A stretch of DNA of 64,000 bases from JADKAV01 sp963733395 (GCA_963733395.1 CAVTCZ010000005.1:438400-502399); one strand, 5' to 3'. Counted from the stretch's first letter, positions 1 through 9,557 are shown. The notes: generated by a model from the letters alone, not told the origin. A program made the numbers and translations.

Positions 1-166
1 GCCGGCTGTAGAGCGTCGCCTCCTGGGGCAGTCCGGACGCGTCCACCTGCGCCACGACGAGTTCCTCGTTGACCAGCGGCGGCTCCGGGGAGGCTGCAAG
101 GGCGGATCCCGGCCCGAGCAGCACGGCCATCCCGGCGGCCGCCACGGCCGTCAGGTGTGGTCGCAT
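1..166 (-). CDS. Secreted/membrane protein, N-terminal part only (runs off window start)
   Basis: Only the first 55 residues are in the window. They start with a typical signal peptide: a basic start (MRPHL), a hydrophobic Ala/Val/Leu core and an ALAA cleavage-type site near residue 25, followed by a polar stretch. The ATG at 166 overlaps the stop of the upstream MMPL transporter gene by one base (TGATG), so the two are almost certainly translationally coupled and work together. I do not recognise the family from this fragment; it is an exported or membrane-anchored partner of the transporter. Confidence 0.6.
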   Translation of the reverse strand, partial: MRPHLTAVAAAGMAVLLGPGSALAASPEPPLVNEELVVAQVDASGLPQEATLYSR

Positions 167-2970
167 CAGGGGCTCCCGACTCGTATCGCTTCCGGCTCGT
201 CGGCCTGGTCAGGCTCCATCGTGTCGCCTCGAGGGGGGGAAAGGTTGTCGAACACGCTGATTACCAGGATCGTCACGACGGCCGGCAGCAGCGCCGCACC
301 GAACAGGGACATCAGCGACGAGTCCGGGCCGCTCAGCAGATAGGTCACTGCCATCGCCACCGCCCCGAGCACCATCGGCAGCGCGACGCTGCGGCCCACC
401 ACGAGCACCGCCAGCAGTGCCGATCCGACGATGGCCCAGGCGGTGATCGGGGCGCTCGGGGTACTTGCCGGTGGGACCAGGGCGCTGATCGCCGAGACCA
501 CGATGAGCGCCAGGACCACGCCCAGGGCATAACCCGCGGCGCGGACCGCATAGGTGCCCCGGCCGCCACCCACACTGCGCGGCAGCAGCGCCAGCACGGC
601 ACCCAGCACCGCGCTCATCGCGACCGAGGTGGACGCCGATCCGGGGATGAACGACAGCCGCGACGTCAGCGCCCAGGACAGGCCCACCCCGACGGCGGCG
701 CCGATCACCGGAGCCGGCCGGTAGACGGCCAGCGGGGTGCGACTGCTGCGCGGCCGGGACTGGTTGGCAGCTGCGGCGTCCAACGCCCGCGGGTCGCCCT
801 CGACGTGCAGCGGCGGCAACAGCCGATCCAGCCACCCGGGCAGCCACCAGGTGCCGTTCTGTGCGAGCACCATGATGGCCGGCACCAGCAGGCATCGCAC
901 GATGGTGGCATCCACGGCGACCGCGGTCGCGAGTCCGATGCCGAACATCTTGACGATGGCGTTGTCCGAGAGCAAGAAGCTGCCGAAGACCACCACCATG
1001 ATCAGGGCGGCGGCGGTGACCAGCTTGCCGGTGTCGGCCAATCCCCGGCGCACCGCCGTGGTCATGTCGCCGGTGCGCTCCCAGTGCTCACGGAAGGCGG
1101 TGAGCAGGAACACCTCGTAGTCCATCGACAACCCGAAGAGGACCGCGAACATCATCATCGGCACGTACGACTCGATCGGGATCGGACCCTCGAGGCCGAT
1201 CAGCGAGGCACCCCACCCCCATTGGAAGACGACGGTGACAACGCCGTAGGCGGCCGCGATGGAGATGAGGTTCATGCAGGCGGCCTTGAACGGGATGAGC
1301 AGCGAGCGGTAGGCGAGCATGAGCAGCAGGAACGACAAGGTGACGACTCCGGCGATGAAGTACGGAGTGCGGGAGGCGATGATCTCCGAGAAGTCGGTCG
1401 TGGCTGCGGTCACCCCGCCCACGTGCGCGCCCATGCCGGCCGCGGTCACGGCATCCGGCAGGATGTCGTCGCGCAGTTCGTGGACCAGGTCCTCGGTGAG
1501 CGGGTCCGCCGGGCCGGTCTGCGGCACGACCCTGACCACCGCGACCCCGCCGTCGGGGCTCACGATCGGATCGTCCGCCGAGGCGACCCCGGGGGCTGCG
1601 GCCAGTTGTTGCTGCAGGTCCTGCAACCGGGGGTCCAGGGTGCGGGGGTCGGTGCCGTCGGGAACCTCGGCGTTCTTCGGCGCTTCGGCGATGGCGTACA
1701 TCTGAGTGACGACCGCGAACGGGCCGTTCACTCCGGGCCCGAAACCCTCCTCGATCCGGTCGAAGGCCTGGCGGGCAGTGGTGTCCTTGGGAAGGATGCC
1801 CGCGTCGCTGTGTCCGAGCGTGAGGGTCAGCGTGGGAGCGGCCATGAGCAGCAGCACCGCCGACGAGCCGATCGCGTAGCGCCAGGGCTTGCTGGTGACC
1901 GCGTCCGCCAGTCGCCCCCAGCCGGTGTGGTCCAGATCCTGGTCGGCCTGCGTCTGCAGCCCCTTCTTCGGCATGACCCGGTGCTTCATGACCCCGAGGA
2001 TCGCCGGTACCAAGGTGACCGAGGCGAGCACTGCGATGGCGACCACGATGGCCGCGGCGTAGCCCAGCCACGCCAGGAACGAGATACCGGTGAGCACCAG
2101 GCCGCACACGGCTGCGATGAGCGTGCTGCCCGCGAAGACCATCCCGGCACCTGCCGTGCCGGCGGTGCGACCCACAGCGTCCGGGACGTCGAAACCCTGG
2201 TTGAGCAGGGTGCGGTGGCGGGTGAGCAGGAACAGGGCGTAGTCGATGCCGACCCCGAGGCCCAGCATCGTGCCCAGGGTGGGCGCCACGTCCGGGATGA
2301 ACACCAGACGGCTGAGGAGCCCGACGAGGGCCAGGCCCAGACCCACCGAGAACATCGCGCTGATCAGCGGGACGAAGGTGGCACCCCACCGTCGCAACGT
2401 CAGGAACAGGATGATCACCGCCGAAGCCAGGCCCAGGGCTTCACTGGTGTGGGTGTCGGGCTGGGACAGTTGCCGCCCCAGGAAGCCACCGATCGCCACC
2501 TGGATGTCCGGGCCGGCAACGGTTTGCGCCGTGCTCAGCACCTCCTGGCCGACCGCGATGTCCGTGGCGTACCGCTCGTTCACCGTGACGTTGACGACCG
2601 CTGTGTGCCCGTCGGCACTGACCAGGTCGGGGCGTTCCGCGGGTGAGGCGACGGCCGTGACCTGTGGGATGGCACGCAGTGCTGTGGCCACGTCCTCTGT
2701 GATCCGTTCCCCCGACCCTGAGGAGAAGTCCAGCGCCTGGTCGTGGAGCACGATGGGTACTGCTTCTGCCGATGACCCCGGGAACGCTCGGTTGAGCAGG
2801 TCCTGGGCAGCGGACGAGTCAGTGCCTTTGAGGATGAACGAATCGGCGGATTCACCCCCGAAGGCCCGGTTCGCGCCCATGATCAGGAAGGCGATCAGGA
2901 ACCACACCCCGATCACGCGCCAGCCGTTCTCGGCGCAGCGGCGGCCGAGGCGGTACAGGAACTCCGTCAT
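166..2970 (-). CDS. MMPL/RND-family transporter
   Basis: This 934-residue protein is an MMPL-type member of the RND superfamily, which exports lipids or other hydrophobic compounds using the proton gradient. It starts with a membrane segment at about residues 17-35, then a large extracytoplasmic loop to about 180. A cluster of five or six membrane helices (about 180-400) contains the GVGIDYALFLLTRHR signature of the first half. A second loop (400-540) and a second helix cluster (540-710) follow, with the matching FGLSMDYEVFLLTAFREH motif. The conserved Asp-Tyr pairs of the proton relay are present in both halves. After about residue 740 there is an extra C-terminal region of about 190 residues with four or five more hydrophobic segments. 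The cargo cannot be told. The stop codon overlaps the start of a secreted protein gene. Confidence 0.93.
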   Translation of the reverse strand: MTEFLYRLGRRCAENGWRVIGVWFLIAFLIMGANRAFGGESADSFILKGTDSSAAQDLLNRAFPGSSAEAVPIVLHDQALDFSSGSGERITEDVATALRAIPQVTAVASPAERPDLVSADGHTAVVNVTVNERYATDIAVGQEVLSTAQTVAGPDIQVAIGGFLGRQLSQPDTHTSEALGLASAVIILFLTLRRWGATFVPLISAMFSVGLGLALVGLLSRLVFIPDVAPTLGTMLGLGVGIDYALFLLTRHRTLLNQGFDVPDAVGRTAGTAGAGMVFAGSTLIAAVCGLVLTGISFLAWLGYAAAIVVAIAVLASVTLVPAILGVMKHRVMPKKGLQTQADQDLDHTGWGRLADAVTSKPWRYAIGSSAVLLLMAAPTLTLTLGHSDAGILPKDTTARQAFDRIEEGFGPGVNGPFAVVTQMYAIAEAPKNAEVPDGTDPRTLDPRLQDLQQQLAAAPGVASADDPIVSPDGGVAVVRVVPQTGPADPLTEDLVHELRDDILPDAVTAAGMGAHVGGVTAATTDFSEIIASRTPYFIAGVVTLSFLLLMLAYRSLLIPFKAACMNLISIAAAYGVVTVVFQWGWGASLIGLEGPIPIESYVPMMMFAVLFGLSMDYEVFLLTAFREHWERTGDMTTAVRRGLADTGKLVTAAALIMVVVFGSFLLSDNAIVKMFGIGLATAVAVDATIVRCLLVPAIMVLAQNGTWWLPGWLDRLLPPLHVEGDPRALDAAAANQSRPRSSRTPLAVYRPAPVIGAAVGVGLSWALTSRLSFIPGSASTSVAMSAVLGAVLALLPRSVGGGRGTYAVRAAGYALGVVLALIVVSAISALVPPASTPSAPITAWAIVGSALLAVLVVGRSVALPMVLGAVAMAVTYLLSGPDSSLMSLFGAALLPAVVTILVISVFDNLSPPRGDTMEPDQADEPEAIRVGSP

Positions 2971-3015
2971 CGCCGGGCGCCCGAGTCTGCGGGTCGTTCC
3001 ACCTGCCCAGACTAG

Positions 3016-3423
3016 TCAGCGCGAGGGCGACTCGCCCGGCCGTCGGTCCAAGACGAGGGCCGCCGCGCACACGAGCGCCCCTGCGAGTGCGCCGAAGACC
3101 CCCAGCGCCGCGACCCCGATGGACGTCTCGACCCATGTCGGCTCCACCGTGGGCTCACCGCCGCCGAACAGGGCGAGCAGCCCGGCGATCACGACACCCG
3201 CGGCTGCCCCGGCGGCACCGGCGGCCAGCAACGCTGCGGCCGCACCCCTGGCTCGTGCCCGGCGTTCCAGCGCCGGCACCGCCGCGCGTACCGCAAGACC
3301 GGATACCGCTGCCAGCGCCAAGACCACCACGAACCCGGGAGGCGGCGGTTTGTCCGCTCCCAGCAGCCCGATCAGGGTCAGCCCACCGGCGGTCGCCAGC
3401 CCCAGGGACGTGCCGTGCTCCAT
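3016..3423 (-). CDS. Small four-helix membrane protein, unknown function
   Basis: This 135-residue protein has four hydrophobic segments, at about residues 5-22, 28-48, 63-87 and 100-123, separated by short polar or Arg-rich turns, with an Arg-rich tail. The ATG at 3423 is preferred because the longer reading frame upstream runs entirely antisense to the crotonase gene. It lies 45 bases upstream of the MMPL gene on the same strand and may be in its operon. I do not recognise the family; Gly/Ala-rich helices are all that can be seen. Confidence 0.6.
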   Translation of the reverse strand: MEHGTSLGLATAGGLTLIGLLGADKPPPPGFVVVLALAAVSGLAVRAAVPALERRARARGAAAALLAAGAAGAAAGVVIAGLLALFGGGEPTVEPTWVETSIGVAALGVFGALAGALVCAAALVLDRRPGESPSR

Positions 3424-3507
3424 GGGGGCAAGTATTGAGGGCGGCCGCGTGTCCGGGCAATCGGGCCAGCGTGACATTCTGGGGCAAGGACGAGATTGGG
3501 GCTGGAC

Positions 3508-4341
3508 ATGGAACTCACTTGCTTCGACGTGACCACGCAGGACAAGGTCGGCCACATCCGGCTGAATCGTCCGGAAGCCCTGAACACGATGATCCCGGCG
3601 TTCTGGTCCGAGTTGCCACGGGTCGTCACCGAACTCAGCGATGCCGGTGACGTGCGCGCGATCGTCATCTCCTCGACCGGTAAGCACTTCAGTGCCGGTA
3701 TGGACCTCTCGGTGTTCACGAGCAGCGGCCTGTCGATGGACGGGGAGCCCGGCCGTCGCAACGCCAGCTTCACCCTTCTGGTCAAGCGCCTGCAGGAGAG
3801 CTTCACGGCGCTGGAGCGGGCCCGGGTCCCGGTGCTCGCGGCCGTGCAGGGAGGCTGCATCGGCGGCGCCGTGGACATGGTCTGCGCGGCCGACATGCGC
3901 TATGCCAGCGCCGACGCCTACTTCGTGGTGCAGGAGACCAACATCGGCATGACCGCGGATGTGGGCACGCTGCAGCGCCTGCCCAAGCTGATCCCCGACG
4001 GTGTGGCCCGGGAATTGGTCTACACCGGTCGCCGGATGCCTGCCGCGCGGGCCGCGGAGGTGGGCCTGGTCAACGAGGTGTTCGACGACCACGAGAGCCT
4101 CGTGGCCGGCGTCCTCGAGATCGCCGCGGAGATCGCCGCGCACAGCCCGCTCACCCTGTGGGGCGCCAAGGAGGCGCTGGTATACGCCCGTGACCACGGT
4201 GTGAGCGACTCGCTGCACCAGATCGCGACCTGGCAGAGCGGGGCGTTCCAGCCCGCCGACATGATGGAGGCCTTCGCCGCGAAGGGTGAGAAGCGCGCGC
4301 CGGTGTTCGAGGACCTGCCGCCCGCGCCCTCCGGCATCTAG
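3508..4341 (+). CDS. Crotonase-family enzyme, delta(3,5)-delta(2,4)-dienoyl-CoA isomerase type
   Basis: This 277-residue protein has the crotonase fold. The oxyanion-hole motifs are visible at about residues 57-66 (TGKHFSAGMD) and 114-121 (QGGCIGGA). Asp123, Glu143 and Asp151 sit where dienoyl-CoA isomerases (ECH1) carry their three acidic residues, and the stretch TADVGTLQRLPK is diagnostic of that subgroup. It should therefore shift double bonds in dienoyl-CoA intermediates during beta-oxidation of unsaturated fatty acids rather than hydrate enoyl-CoA. A TTG at 3496 with AAGGA five bases upstream is an alternative start adding four residues. It is transcribed alone, facing away from the membrane-protein gene at 3423. 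Confidence 0.88.
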   Translation: MELTCFDVTTQDKVGHIRLNRPEALNTMIPAFWSELPRVVTELSDAGDVRAIVISSTGKHFSAGMDLSVFTSSGLSMDGEPGRRNASFTLLVKRLQESFTALERARVPVLAAVQGGCIGGAVDMVCAADMRYASADAYFVVQETNIGMTADVGTLQRLPKLIPDGVARELVYTGRRMPAARAAEVGLVNEVFDDHESLVAGVLEIAAEIAAHSPLTLWGAKEALVYARDHGVSDSLHQIATWQSGAFQPADMMEAFAAKGEKRAPVFEDLPPAPSGI

Positions 4342-4434
4342 CCCGCCGAGCGCCTCGCGGTACGCGGCACTTCCGGGCTGCACCCGGCCAGCGCCACCCT
4401 GGACGGACGCGGCCAACCGGGGGAGGATCACGGT

Positions 4435-5112
4435 ATGAACATCGCGATCCTCGGGACAGGTGCAGTGGGCAGGGCTTTGGCGGCAGGGCTGGCCGGGGCC
4501 GGTCATCAGGTACAGATGGGTACCCGCGACCCGGAGGCCACCTTGGCCCGGACCGAGCCCGATCGCTTCGGGCAGCCGCCGTTACGTGACTGGCTCGAGG
4601 TGCATCCCGGGGTGCAACTGGTCACCTTCGCCCAGGCGGCCGCTGCCGCCGAGATGGTCTTCAACGCCACCAGCGGTGACGTGAGCCTGGAGGTCCTGCG
4701 GGCTGCCGGGGCGGACAACCTCGCGGGCAAAGTGCTGGTCGACGTGTCCAACCCACTGGACTTCTCGGCCGGGTTCCCGCCCAGCCTGTTCGTGAAGGAC
4801 ACGGACTCCCTCGGCGAGCAGATCCAGCGGGCGTTCCCCGGCGCGCGGGTGGTGAAGTCGCTCAACACGATGACCGCCGGCCTCATGCTCGACCCCGGCC
4901 GGCTGAGCGCCCCGACCGCTGTGTTCCTCTCCGGTGACGACGCGGCCGCCAAACAGCAGGTGCACGACCTGCTGGCCGGCTTCGGTTGGGAGCAGATCGT
5001 CGACCTCGGCGGGATCCAGACGGCCCGCGGTGTGGAGATGCTGCTGCCCATGTGGCTGCAACTCATGGGGGTGTTCGGGGATCCGGAGTTCAACTGGTCG
5101 ATCGTGCGCTGA
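4435..5112 (+). CDS. NADPH-dependent F420 reductase-like oxidoreductase
   Basis: The 225-residue protein opens directly with a Rossmann fold, MNIAILGTGAVGRALA, whose GTGAVG loop binds NAD(P). A Thr-Arg-Asp segment after the second strand suits the 2-prime phosphate of NADP. The remaining sequence (a VDVSNPLDFS stretch near residue 102, a VVKSLNTM stretch near 140, and a closing LGGIQTARGVEMLLPMWL helix) follows the F420-dependent NADP reductase family. The substrate is unknown: many members of this family act on metabolites other than F420. A GGAGGA ribosome-binding site precedes the ATG. It stands alone between the crotonase gene and a lipoprotein gene. Confidence 0.85.
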   Translation: MNIAILGTGAVGRALAAGLAGAGHQVQMGTRDPEATLARTEPDRFGQPPLRDWLEVHPGVQLVTFAQAAAAAEMVFNATSGDVSLEVLRAAGADNLAGKVLVDVSNPLDFSAGFPPSLFVKDTDSLGEQIQRAFPGARVVKSLNTMTAGLMLDPGRLSAPTAVFLSGDDAAAKQQVHDLLAGFGWEQIVDLGGIQTARGVEMLLPMWLQLMGVFGDPEFNWSIVR

Positions 5113-5148
5113 GCCGCGCAATTCCTGCCACGCGGGCAGCCACGTCAC

Positions 5149-5154
5149 TACGCT
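5149..5154 (+). promoter_or_regulatory. Putative -10 box (TACGCT) of a leaderless gene
   Basis: A TANNNT hexamer ends 8 bases before the ATG at 5163 and there is no ribosome-binding site in between. This is the spacing expected when transcription starts at or next to the start codon. Confidence 0.45.
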
Positions 5155-5162
5155 GGGCGTTC

Positions 5163-5552
5163 ATGAGAACCGCCACCGTCGTCCTCGCCGCCGCAGCAGT
5201 CCTGGCGCTCGCCGGCTGCTCGTCATCGGACAGCACCAGCAGCCCGACGCCAGCGGCCACCAGCGCGAGTCCGGAGGCGAGTTTGATCGGCCCGATCATC
5301 GTGGAACCGTCCCAGACCGAGGTCGAGGCGACCGTGGGTCGCGCGATCGTCTTCAACGTCGGCGACGACCCCGGCCAATGGGACATCGCGACCGACAACG
5401 AGGCTGTGGTGTCGGTGCAGAAGGGCGGCGAACGCGACGGCGCGACGTTCAACCCGGGGGCGGAGGCTCTCTCCGAGGGCAACGCCACCGTCACCCTGAC
5501 CGATGCCGAGGGCATGGATGCGTTGGAGTTCAGCATCACGGTCACGCAGTGA
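5163..5552 (+). CDS. Small secreted lipoprotein
   Basis: The 129-residue protein has a lipoprotein signal: a short basic start, an Ala/Val/Leu core, and the lipobox LAGC with Cys19 as the lipid-anchored residue. A Ser/Thr/Pro-rich linker (residues 20-40) leads to a small domain of alternating strands (about 45-129), ending in a SITVTQ strand, which suggests a beta-sandwich such as an Ig-like or inhibitor-type fold. No catalytic motif is seen. The ATG at 5163 was chosen because the signal peptide starts there; the frame is open further upstream but antisense-like. Confidence 0.8.
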   Translation: MRTATVVLAAAAVLALAGCSSSDSTSSPTPAATSASPEASLIGPIIVEPSQTEVEATVGRAIVFNVGDDPGQWDIATDNEAVVSVQKGGERDGATFNPGAEALSEGNATVTLTDAEGMDALEFSITVTQ

Positions 5553-5602
5553 CCCGTCCCTCCTGCCCGGTGTGAGCCAGGCAGATGCCGATGGGTTTGC
5601 CA

Positions 5603-5608
5603 TACCGT
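5603..5608 (+). promoter_or_regulatory. Putative -10 box (TACCGT) for the PAS-GGDEF gene
   Basis: The hexamer ends 6 bases before an in-frame GTG at 5615. If it is used, the transcript is leaderless and the GTG, not the ATG at 5585, is the real start. Confidence 0.4.
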
Positions 5609-5614
5609 GGGGGT

Positions 5615-8047
5615 GTGAATAGGCCGCAGCGGTCATCGGATGCCGACCCGGCCGACCGGCTCAGGGCCACTCTCGACAGCCTGCTGGACCCACACGTCGT
5701 CATGCGGGCGGTGCGGGACGACTCCGGTCGGATCGTGGACTTCGAGTACACCGATGCCAACGCCGCCGCATGTGCGTACAACGGCCTGGACTACGACGAC
5801 CTGATGGGCCGCAGACTCCTGGAACTGCTGCCGGGGCACGGCTCCACCGGCCTGTTCGACCGGTGCCGGGAGGTTATCGAGACGGGTAACCCGCTGATTC
5901 TGGACGACTACGTGTACGCCGTGGAAGTGCTCGGCGGGCAGGAGCGGCACTCCGACATCCGGGGAGTGGCACTCGGTGACAGCATCGTGTACACGTGGCG
6001 CGACGTCACGGAGCGGCACGAGCAGTTGCAGGCGTTGGCGGAGGCCGAACGCGAGTTCCGCTCGTTGGCGGAGGCGACGACGGACCTTGCTTACCGGACC
6101 GATTCGGCCGGCGTCATCCGGTGGGTGTCGCCCAGCATCACCCGGGTGCTCGGGTGGTCACCGGAGGAGTTCGTGGGCCGGACCATCGAGGATTTCTCCG
6201 CTCCGGAGGAGTTGGTGCACTATCGCGAGGACCGTGCCCAGATCTACGCCGGCGAACTGGCACCGGACACGCATCCGGAACGGATCTTCCAACTCCAGGG
6301 CCGGGATCGGATGGTGCCGATGGTGGCGTTCGTGAGCCGCGACCTGGACGCCGACGGCGAATGGACCGGCGGGTTGCTCGTGGGTCTTCGGGACGTCTCC
6401 CAGGTCGTCGCCGAACAGGCGATCGCCGACCGCGAGCGGGACAAGGCCGCGCGGCTGCAACTGTCGATGGACCGCGCGGCCATCGGCATGGCGGTGACGA
6501 GCGTCCAGGGGGAGTTCCAGTACGTCAACCGGGCGCTGGCCAAGATGCTGGGATATCGCCAGGAGGACCTGGTGGGACTGGCCTTCCGGGACATCACCCA
6601 CCCCGACGACGTCGATGCCAGCGTGGCGCTCCTGCAGCGGCTCACCGCCGACGAGGTCGATCACATGGGGCTGCGCAAGCGCTACCTGACCTTGTCCGGG
6701 GAGACCATCTGGGTCGATGTGGCCGTAGGTGTGGCCCGTACCCCGGATGGGGTGATCGACCACTTCGTGGCACAGATCGTGGACGTGACCGCCGAGGTGG
6801 TGTACGCCGAGGCGCTCGAGCGGACCGTCAGGCGGTTCCGGCACCTGGCGGAGAACGCCTCGGACGTCGTGTACGAGACCGATGCCGAATGGCGGATCCA
6901 GTGGATCTCGCCGTCCGTGCAGAACGTCCTGGGCTGGCAACCGGAGATGCTCGTGGGCACCTCGGCCACGGACCTCATCGCCCCCGGCCAGGAGGACCTG
7001 CTGGACGTCCGGCAACGACAGATACACGGCGGGTACGCGGTGGGTGGGGATCTGCTGGAGTATGTGACCGCGTCCGGCCAGCGCAGGTGGATGTCCGCGA
7101 TGGCCCACCCGGTGGCCGAGTCCGATGGGACGGTCAGCGGTGCCGTGGTGGGTCTGCGCGACGTGACCGCGGAGGTCGAGGCCAGGGAGGCGCTGTCCGG
7201 GGTCGAGCGCCGGTTGCGCCTCGCGGTGGACGCAGCCCCCGACGGGCTGGTCATCACCGACGAACAGGGCCTGCTCATCGACGTCAACCGGGAGTTCTGC
7301 CGGCTGATCGGGCGGGAGGAGCAGGACCTGGTCGGGCAGTCCGTGGCGGTCATCCTGGACGAGACCGGCGCCGGCCCGTGTGCCGAGAACCCCCGGCACG
7401 AGCACAAGATCGCGTCCCCGGACGGGTGGTCCTGGATCGAGCACGCGGTCCGCGAGGTGCGCGGCGAAGAGGGTTCGGTCGGGTACCACGTCCATCTGTT
7501 CTCCGACGTGACCCGCGACCGGGAGGTCCGCGAGGAATTGACCCATCTGGCCACCCACGATGTCCTGACCGGTGTGGCGAACCGTCGCTGGTTCATCGAG
7601 CGACTGCAATCCGTGGAGGAGTCCGGCGCCCGCCACCGGCGGCGGGGGGAGCGGGTGGGCATCCTGTTCTGCGACGTGGATGATCTCAAAGCGCTCAACG
7701 ACACGTACGGGCACGGCGTGGGTGATGAGGCGCTGACGGCGGTGGCCGACGGCTTGGCCCGGGGAGTGCGCAACAGCGATGATGTGGGTCGAATGGGCGG
7801 TGACGAGTTCGTGGTGATCCTGGACGGACTGACCTCTCTGGAGGATCTGCGGCATGTCGCCGAGAAGTTGCGCTCACAGGTCTCGCAGACGCTGGTGGCC
7901 GACGGCGAGGCCGTGGCGGTCTCGGCCAGTTTCGGGGCGGTTCTGGTCGAACCCGGTGAGGATCCGCGAGCAGCCTTGCAGCGGGCGGACTCGGCACTGC
8001 TGCGGGCCAAGGCGCAAGGCCGTGACCGGGTGGTGATCGACGGCTAG
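5615..8047 (+). CDS. Diguanylate cyclase with five PAS-type sensor domains
   Basis: The enzyme would make cyclic di-GMP from two GTP. It is about 810 residues from the GTG at 5615 (820 if the ATG at 5585 is used). Five PAS or PAS-like modules follow each other at roughly residues 10-130, 145-270, 275-395, 400-515 and 520-640, each with the usual ...N/SP...LGW/LGY...EELVG pattern. A GGDEF domain occupies about 645-805 with an intact GGDEF active-site motif. RNSD lies exactly five residues ahead of GGDEF, an inhibitory I-site (RxxD), so feedback inhibition by c-di-GMP is expected. There is no EAL domain and no membrane helix, so sensing is cytoplasmic. A second gene of the same design lies at 43030. 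The GTG start fits both the -10 spacing and the alignment with that paralogue. Confidence 0.9.
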   Translation: MNRPQRSSDADPADRLRATLDSLLDPHVVMRAVRDDSGRIVDFEYTDANAAACAYNGLDYDDLMGRRLLELLPGHGSTGLFDRCREVIETGNPLILDDYVYAVEVLGGQERHSDIRGVALGDSIVYTWRDVTERHEQLQALAEAEREFRSLAEATTDLAYRTDSAGVIRWVSPSITRVLGWSPEEFVGRTIEDFSAPEELVHYREDRAQIYAGELAPDTHPERIFQLQGRDRMVPMVAFVSRDLDADGEWTGGLLVGLRDVSQVVAEQAIADRERDKAARLQLSMDRAAIGMAVTSVQGEFQYVNRALAKMLGYRQEDLVGLAFRDITHPDDVDASVALLQRLTADEVDHMGLRKRYLTLSGETIWVDVAVGVARTPDGVIDHFVAQIVDVTAEVVYAEALERTVRRFRHLAENASDVVYETDAEWRIQWISPSVQNVLGWQPEMLVGTSATDLIAPGQEDLLDVRQRQIHGGYAVGGDLLEYVTASGQRRWMSAMAHPVAESDGTVSGAVVGLRDVTAEVEAREALSGVERRLRLAVDAAPDGLVITDEQGLLIDVNREFCRLIGREEQDLVGQSVAVILDETGAGPCAENPRHEHKIASPDGWSWIEHAVREVRGEEGSVGYHVHLFSDVTRDREVREELTHLATHDVLTGVANRRWFIERLQSVEESGARHRRRGERVGILFCDVDDLKALNDTYGHGVGDEALTAVADGLARGVRNSDDVGRMGGDEFVVILDGLTSLEDLRHVAEKLRSQVSQTLVADGEAVAVSASFGAVLVEPGEDPRAALQRADSALLRAKAQGRDRVVIDG

Positions 8048-8681
8048 CCGGCCTCGCGGGTGAGGTTGCCGTTCGTTGGGATGTCAGGCGATGTTCGCGT
8101 CGCTCATCAGAGTGGTTGGTGGTGGGTCGCCGACGCCTGTGACCATCGGGCCCGCTCTTCTCGTGGTTACTGGCGGTGTGGTCAAGCGAGCCGGCGGGGC
8201 GCCAACGGATTCCTTGATCGAGCAGAGGGCAGTAACCGCGAATCCACGGCGCAGCGACGACGAAGTCGCAGCGACAGCAGGTCCATCGATGTCTGTGCGC
8301 TTTCGTCGCACTGGGCTCGGGACAGCAGTAGAGTTCCTTCGAGCAACCACCGCCAGCCTGTGCCTGCTCCAGCGCTTCCCCAGATCACCGCAGGCCGTTG
8401 AGACCGACCTCCCGCGCATGACACTCGCCCGGCGAACGGCGCAGGAATCGCACGGCGTTCCAGTGACGTCGTAGGCAGCCAGGAGTCCAGACCAGCGCGG
8501 CACGTGTGACGTTGTTGCCTTCCGCATCGGCGTGTCGGGGCAACAACGCGACAGAACCTCCCTGGTGGGCGCCACAAGGGGCCGGCGTCGCGACCTGAAG
8601 GGCGGCAATCCGCGGGGTGGTACGGGGGTCGAGCGCAGCCATGCGGCACGATAGGTGCCACCGCGAGTTGATAGGAAATCC
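8048..8681. other. 634-base stretch with no recognisable gene
   Basis: Open frames exist on both strands, but none gives a protein I can recognise, has a convincing ribosome-binding site, or shows the codon pattern of its neighbours. It may be the remains of a decayed gene. Only the last 40 bases, with an AGGAA site before 8682, clearly serve the next gene. Confidence 0.4.
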
Positions 8682-9554
8682 ATGCGCCGTTCACTTCTGC
8701 TGTCCGCCGCCCTTCCGGCCGTTGCCGCCCTGGCGCTCGCCGGGTGTGCCAGCGAGGCCGACACCACCGCCGCCAGCACCTCGCCCTCGCCGGGCACCAG
8801 TCAGGATTGCTCGCCCGAGACGCTGCAGACCCTGACCCCGGGCACCTTGACCATCGGCACGGACTCGCCGGCGTATCCGCCGTACTTCGAGGACGACGAC
8901 CCGAGCAACGGCAAGGGGTTCGAATCGGCTGTGGCGTATGCCGTCGCCGAGGAGCTCGGCTTCACCACCGAGCAGGTCACGTGGGTCACGGTGCCGTTCA
9001 ACAAGTCCTACGCGCCGGGGGCCAAGGACTTCGACTTCGACATCAACCAGATCTCGATCACCCCCAAGCGGCAGAAGGCCGTCGACTTCTCCGAGGGCTA
9101 CTACACCGTCAACCAGGCGGTGGTGGCCCTCGAGGATTCACCGATCGCCAACGCCACGACTCTGGCGGAACTGCAGGGCGCGAAGCTCGGTGCGCAGGTG
9201 GGCACCACCAGCCTCGACTTCATCACCGAGGAGATCCAACCCACCCAGCAGCCGATGGTCTACAACGACACCAACGACGCCAAGAGCGCGCTGGAGAACG
9301 GCCAGATCGACGGCGTCGTGGTCGACCTGCCGACGGCGTACTACGTCACCGCGGTCGAGTTCGACAACGCCAAGATCGTCGGGCAGTTCCCGGCGCAGGC
9401 CGGCGGTGAAGAGTTCGGGTTGCTCATGGCCAAGGGCAGCCCGCTGGTGACGTGTGTCAACCAGGCGATCACCGCGTTGCAGGACTCCGGGGAACTCCAG
9501 CAGATCCAGGACGAGTGGCTGGTAGGCAAGGACGCCCCCTACTTCACCGAGTAG
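8682..9554 (+). CDS. Polar amino-acid ABC transporter, substrate-binding lipoprotein
   Basis: The 290-residue protein has a lipoprotein signal with the lipobox ALAGC and Cys22 as the anchor. It matches the family-3 solute-binding fold: the first strand GTLTIGTDSPAYPPYF, then the hinge-region stretch FDFDINQISITPKRQKAVDF, and a second lobe with the TTLAELQGAKLGAQVGTTS helix typical of amino-acid binders. It would capture an amino acid or related small polar compound outside the cell and deliver it to the permease encoded three bases downstream. The ATG at 8682 has an AGGAA site five bases upstream; an earlier in-frame GTG at 8655 would spoil the signal peptide. The ligand is not certain. Confidence 0.9.
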   Translation: MRRSLLLSAALPAVAALALAGCASEADTTAASTSPSPGTSQDCSPETLQTLTPGTLTIGTDSPAYPPYFEDDDPSNGKGFESAVAYAVAEELGFTTEQVTWVTVPFNKSYAPGAKDFDFDINQISITPKRQKAVDFSEGYYTVNQAVVALEDSPIANATTLAELQGAKLGAQVGTTSLDFITEEIQPTQQPMVYNDTNDAKSALENGQIDGVVVDLPTAYYVTAVEFDNAKIVGQFPAQAGGEEFGLLMAKGSPLVTCVNQAITALQDSGELQQIQDEWLVGKDAPYFTE

Positions 9555-9557
9555 CAC

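Noticed and set aside
157..2646. Long open frame antisense to the MMPL gene
   Set aside because: It is a shadow of the high-GC coding strand: low complexity, Arg/His/Gly-rich, no motifs, and the opposite frame is a clear transporter.
3016..4506. 496-residue frame covering both the small membrane protein and the crotonase antisense
   Set aside because: Only its last 135 residues have coding character; the rest is antisense to the crotonase gene.
8084..8797. 237-residue minus frame upstream of the ABC operon
   Set aside because: It overlaps the real signal peptide of the binding protein, is Arg/Ser/Pro-rich and matches nothing I know.
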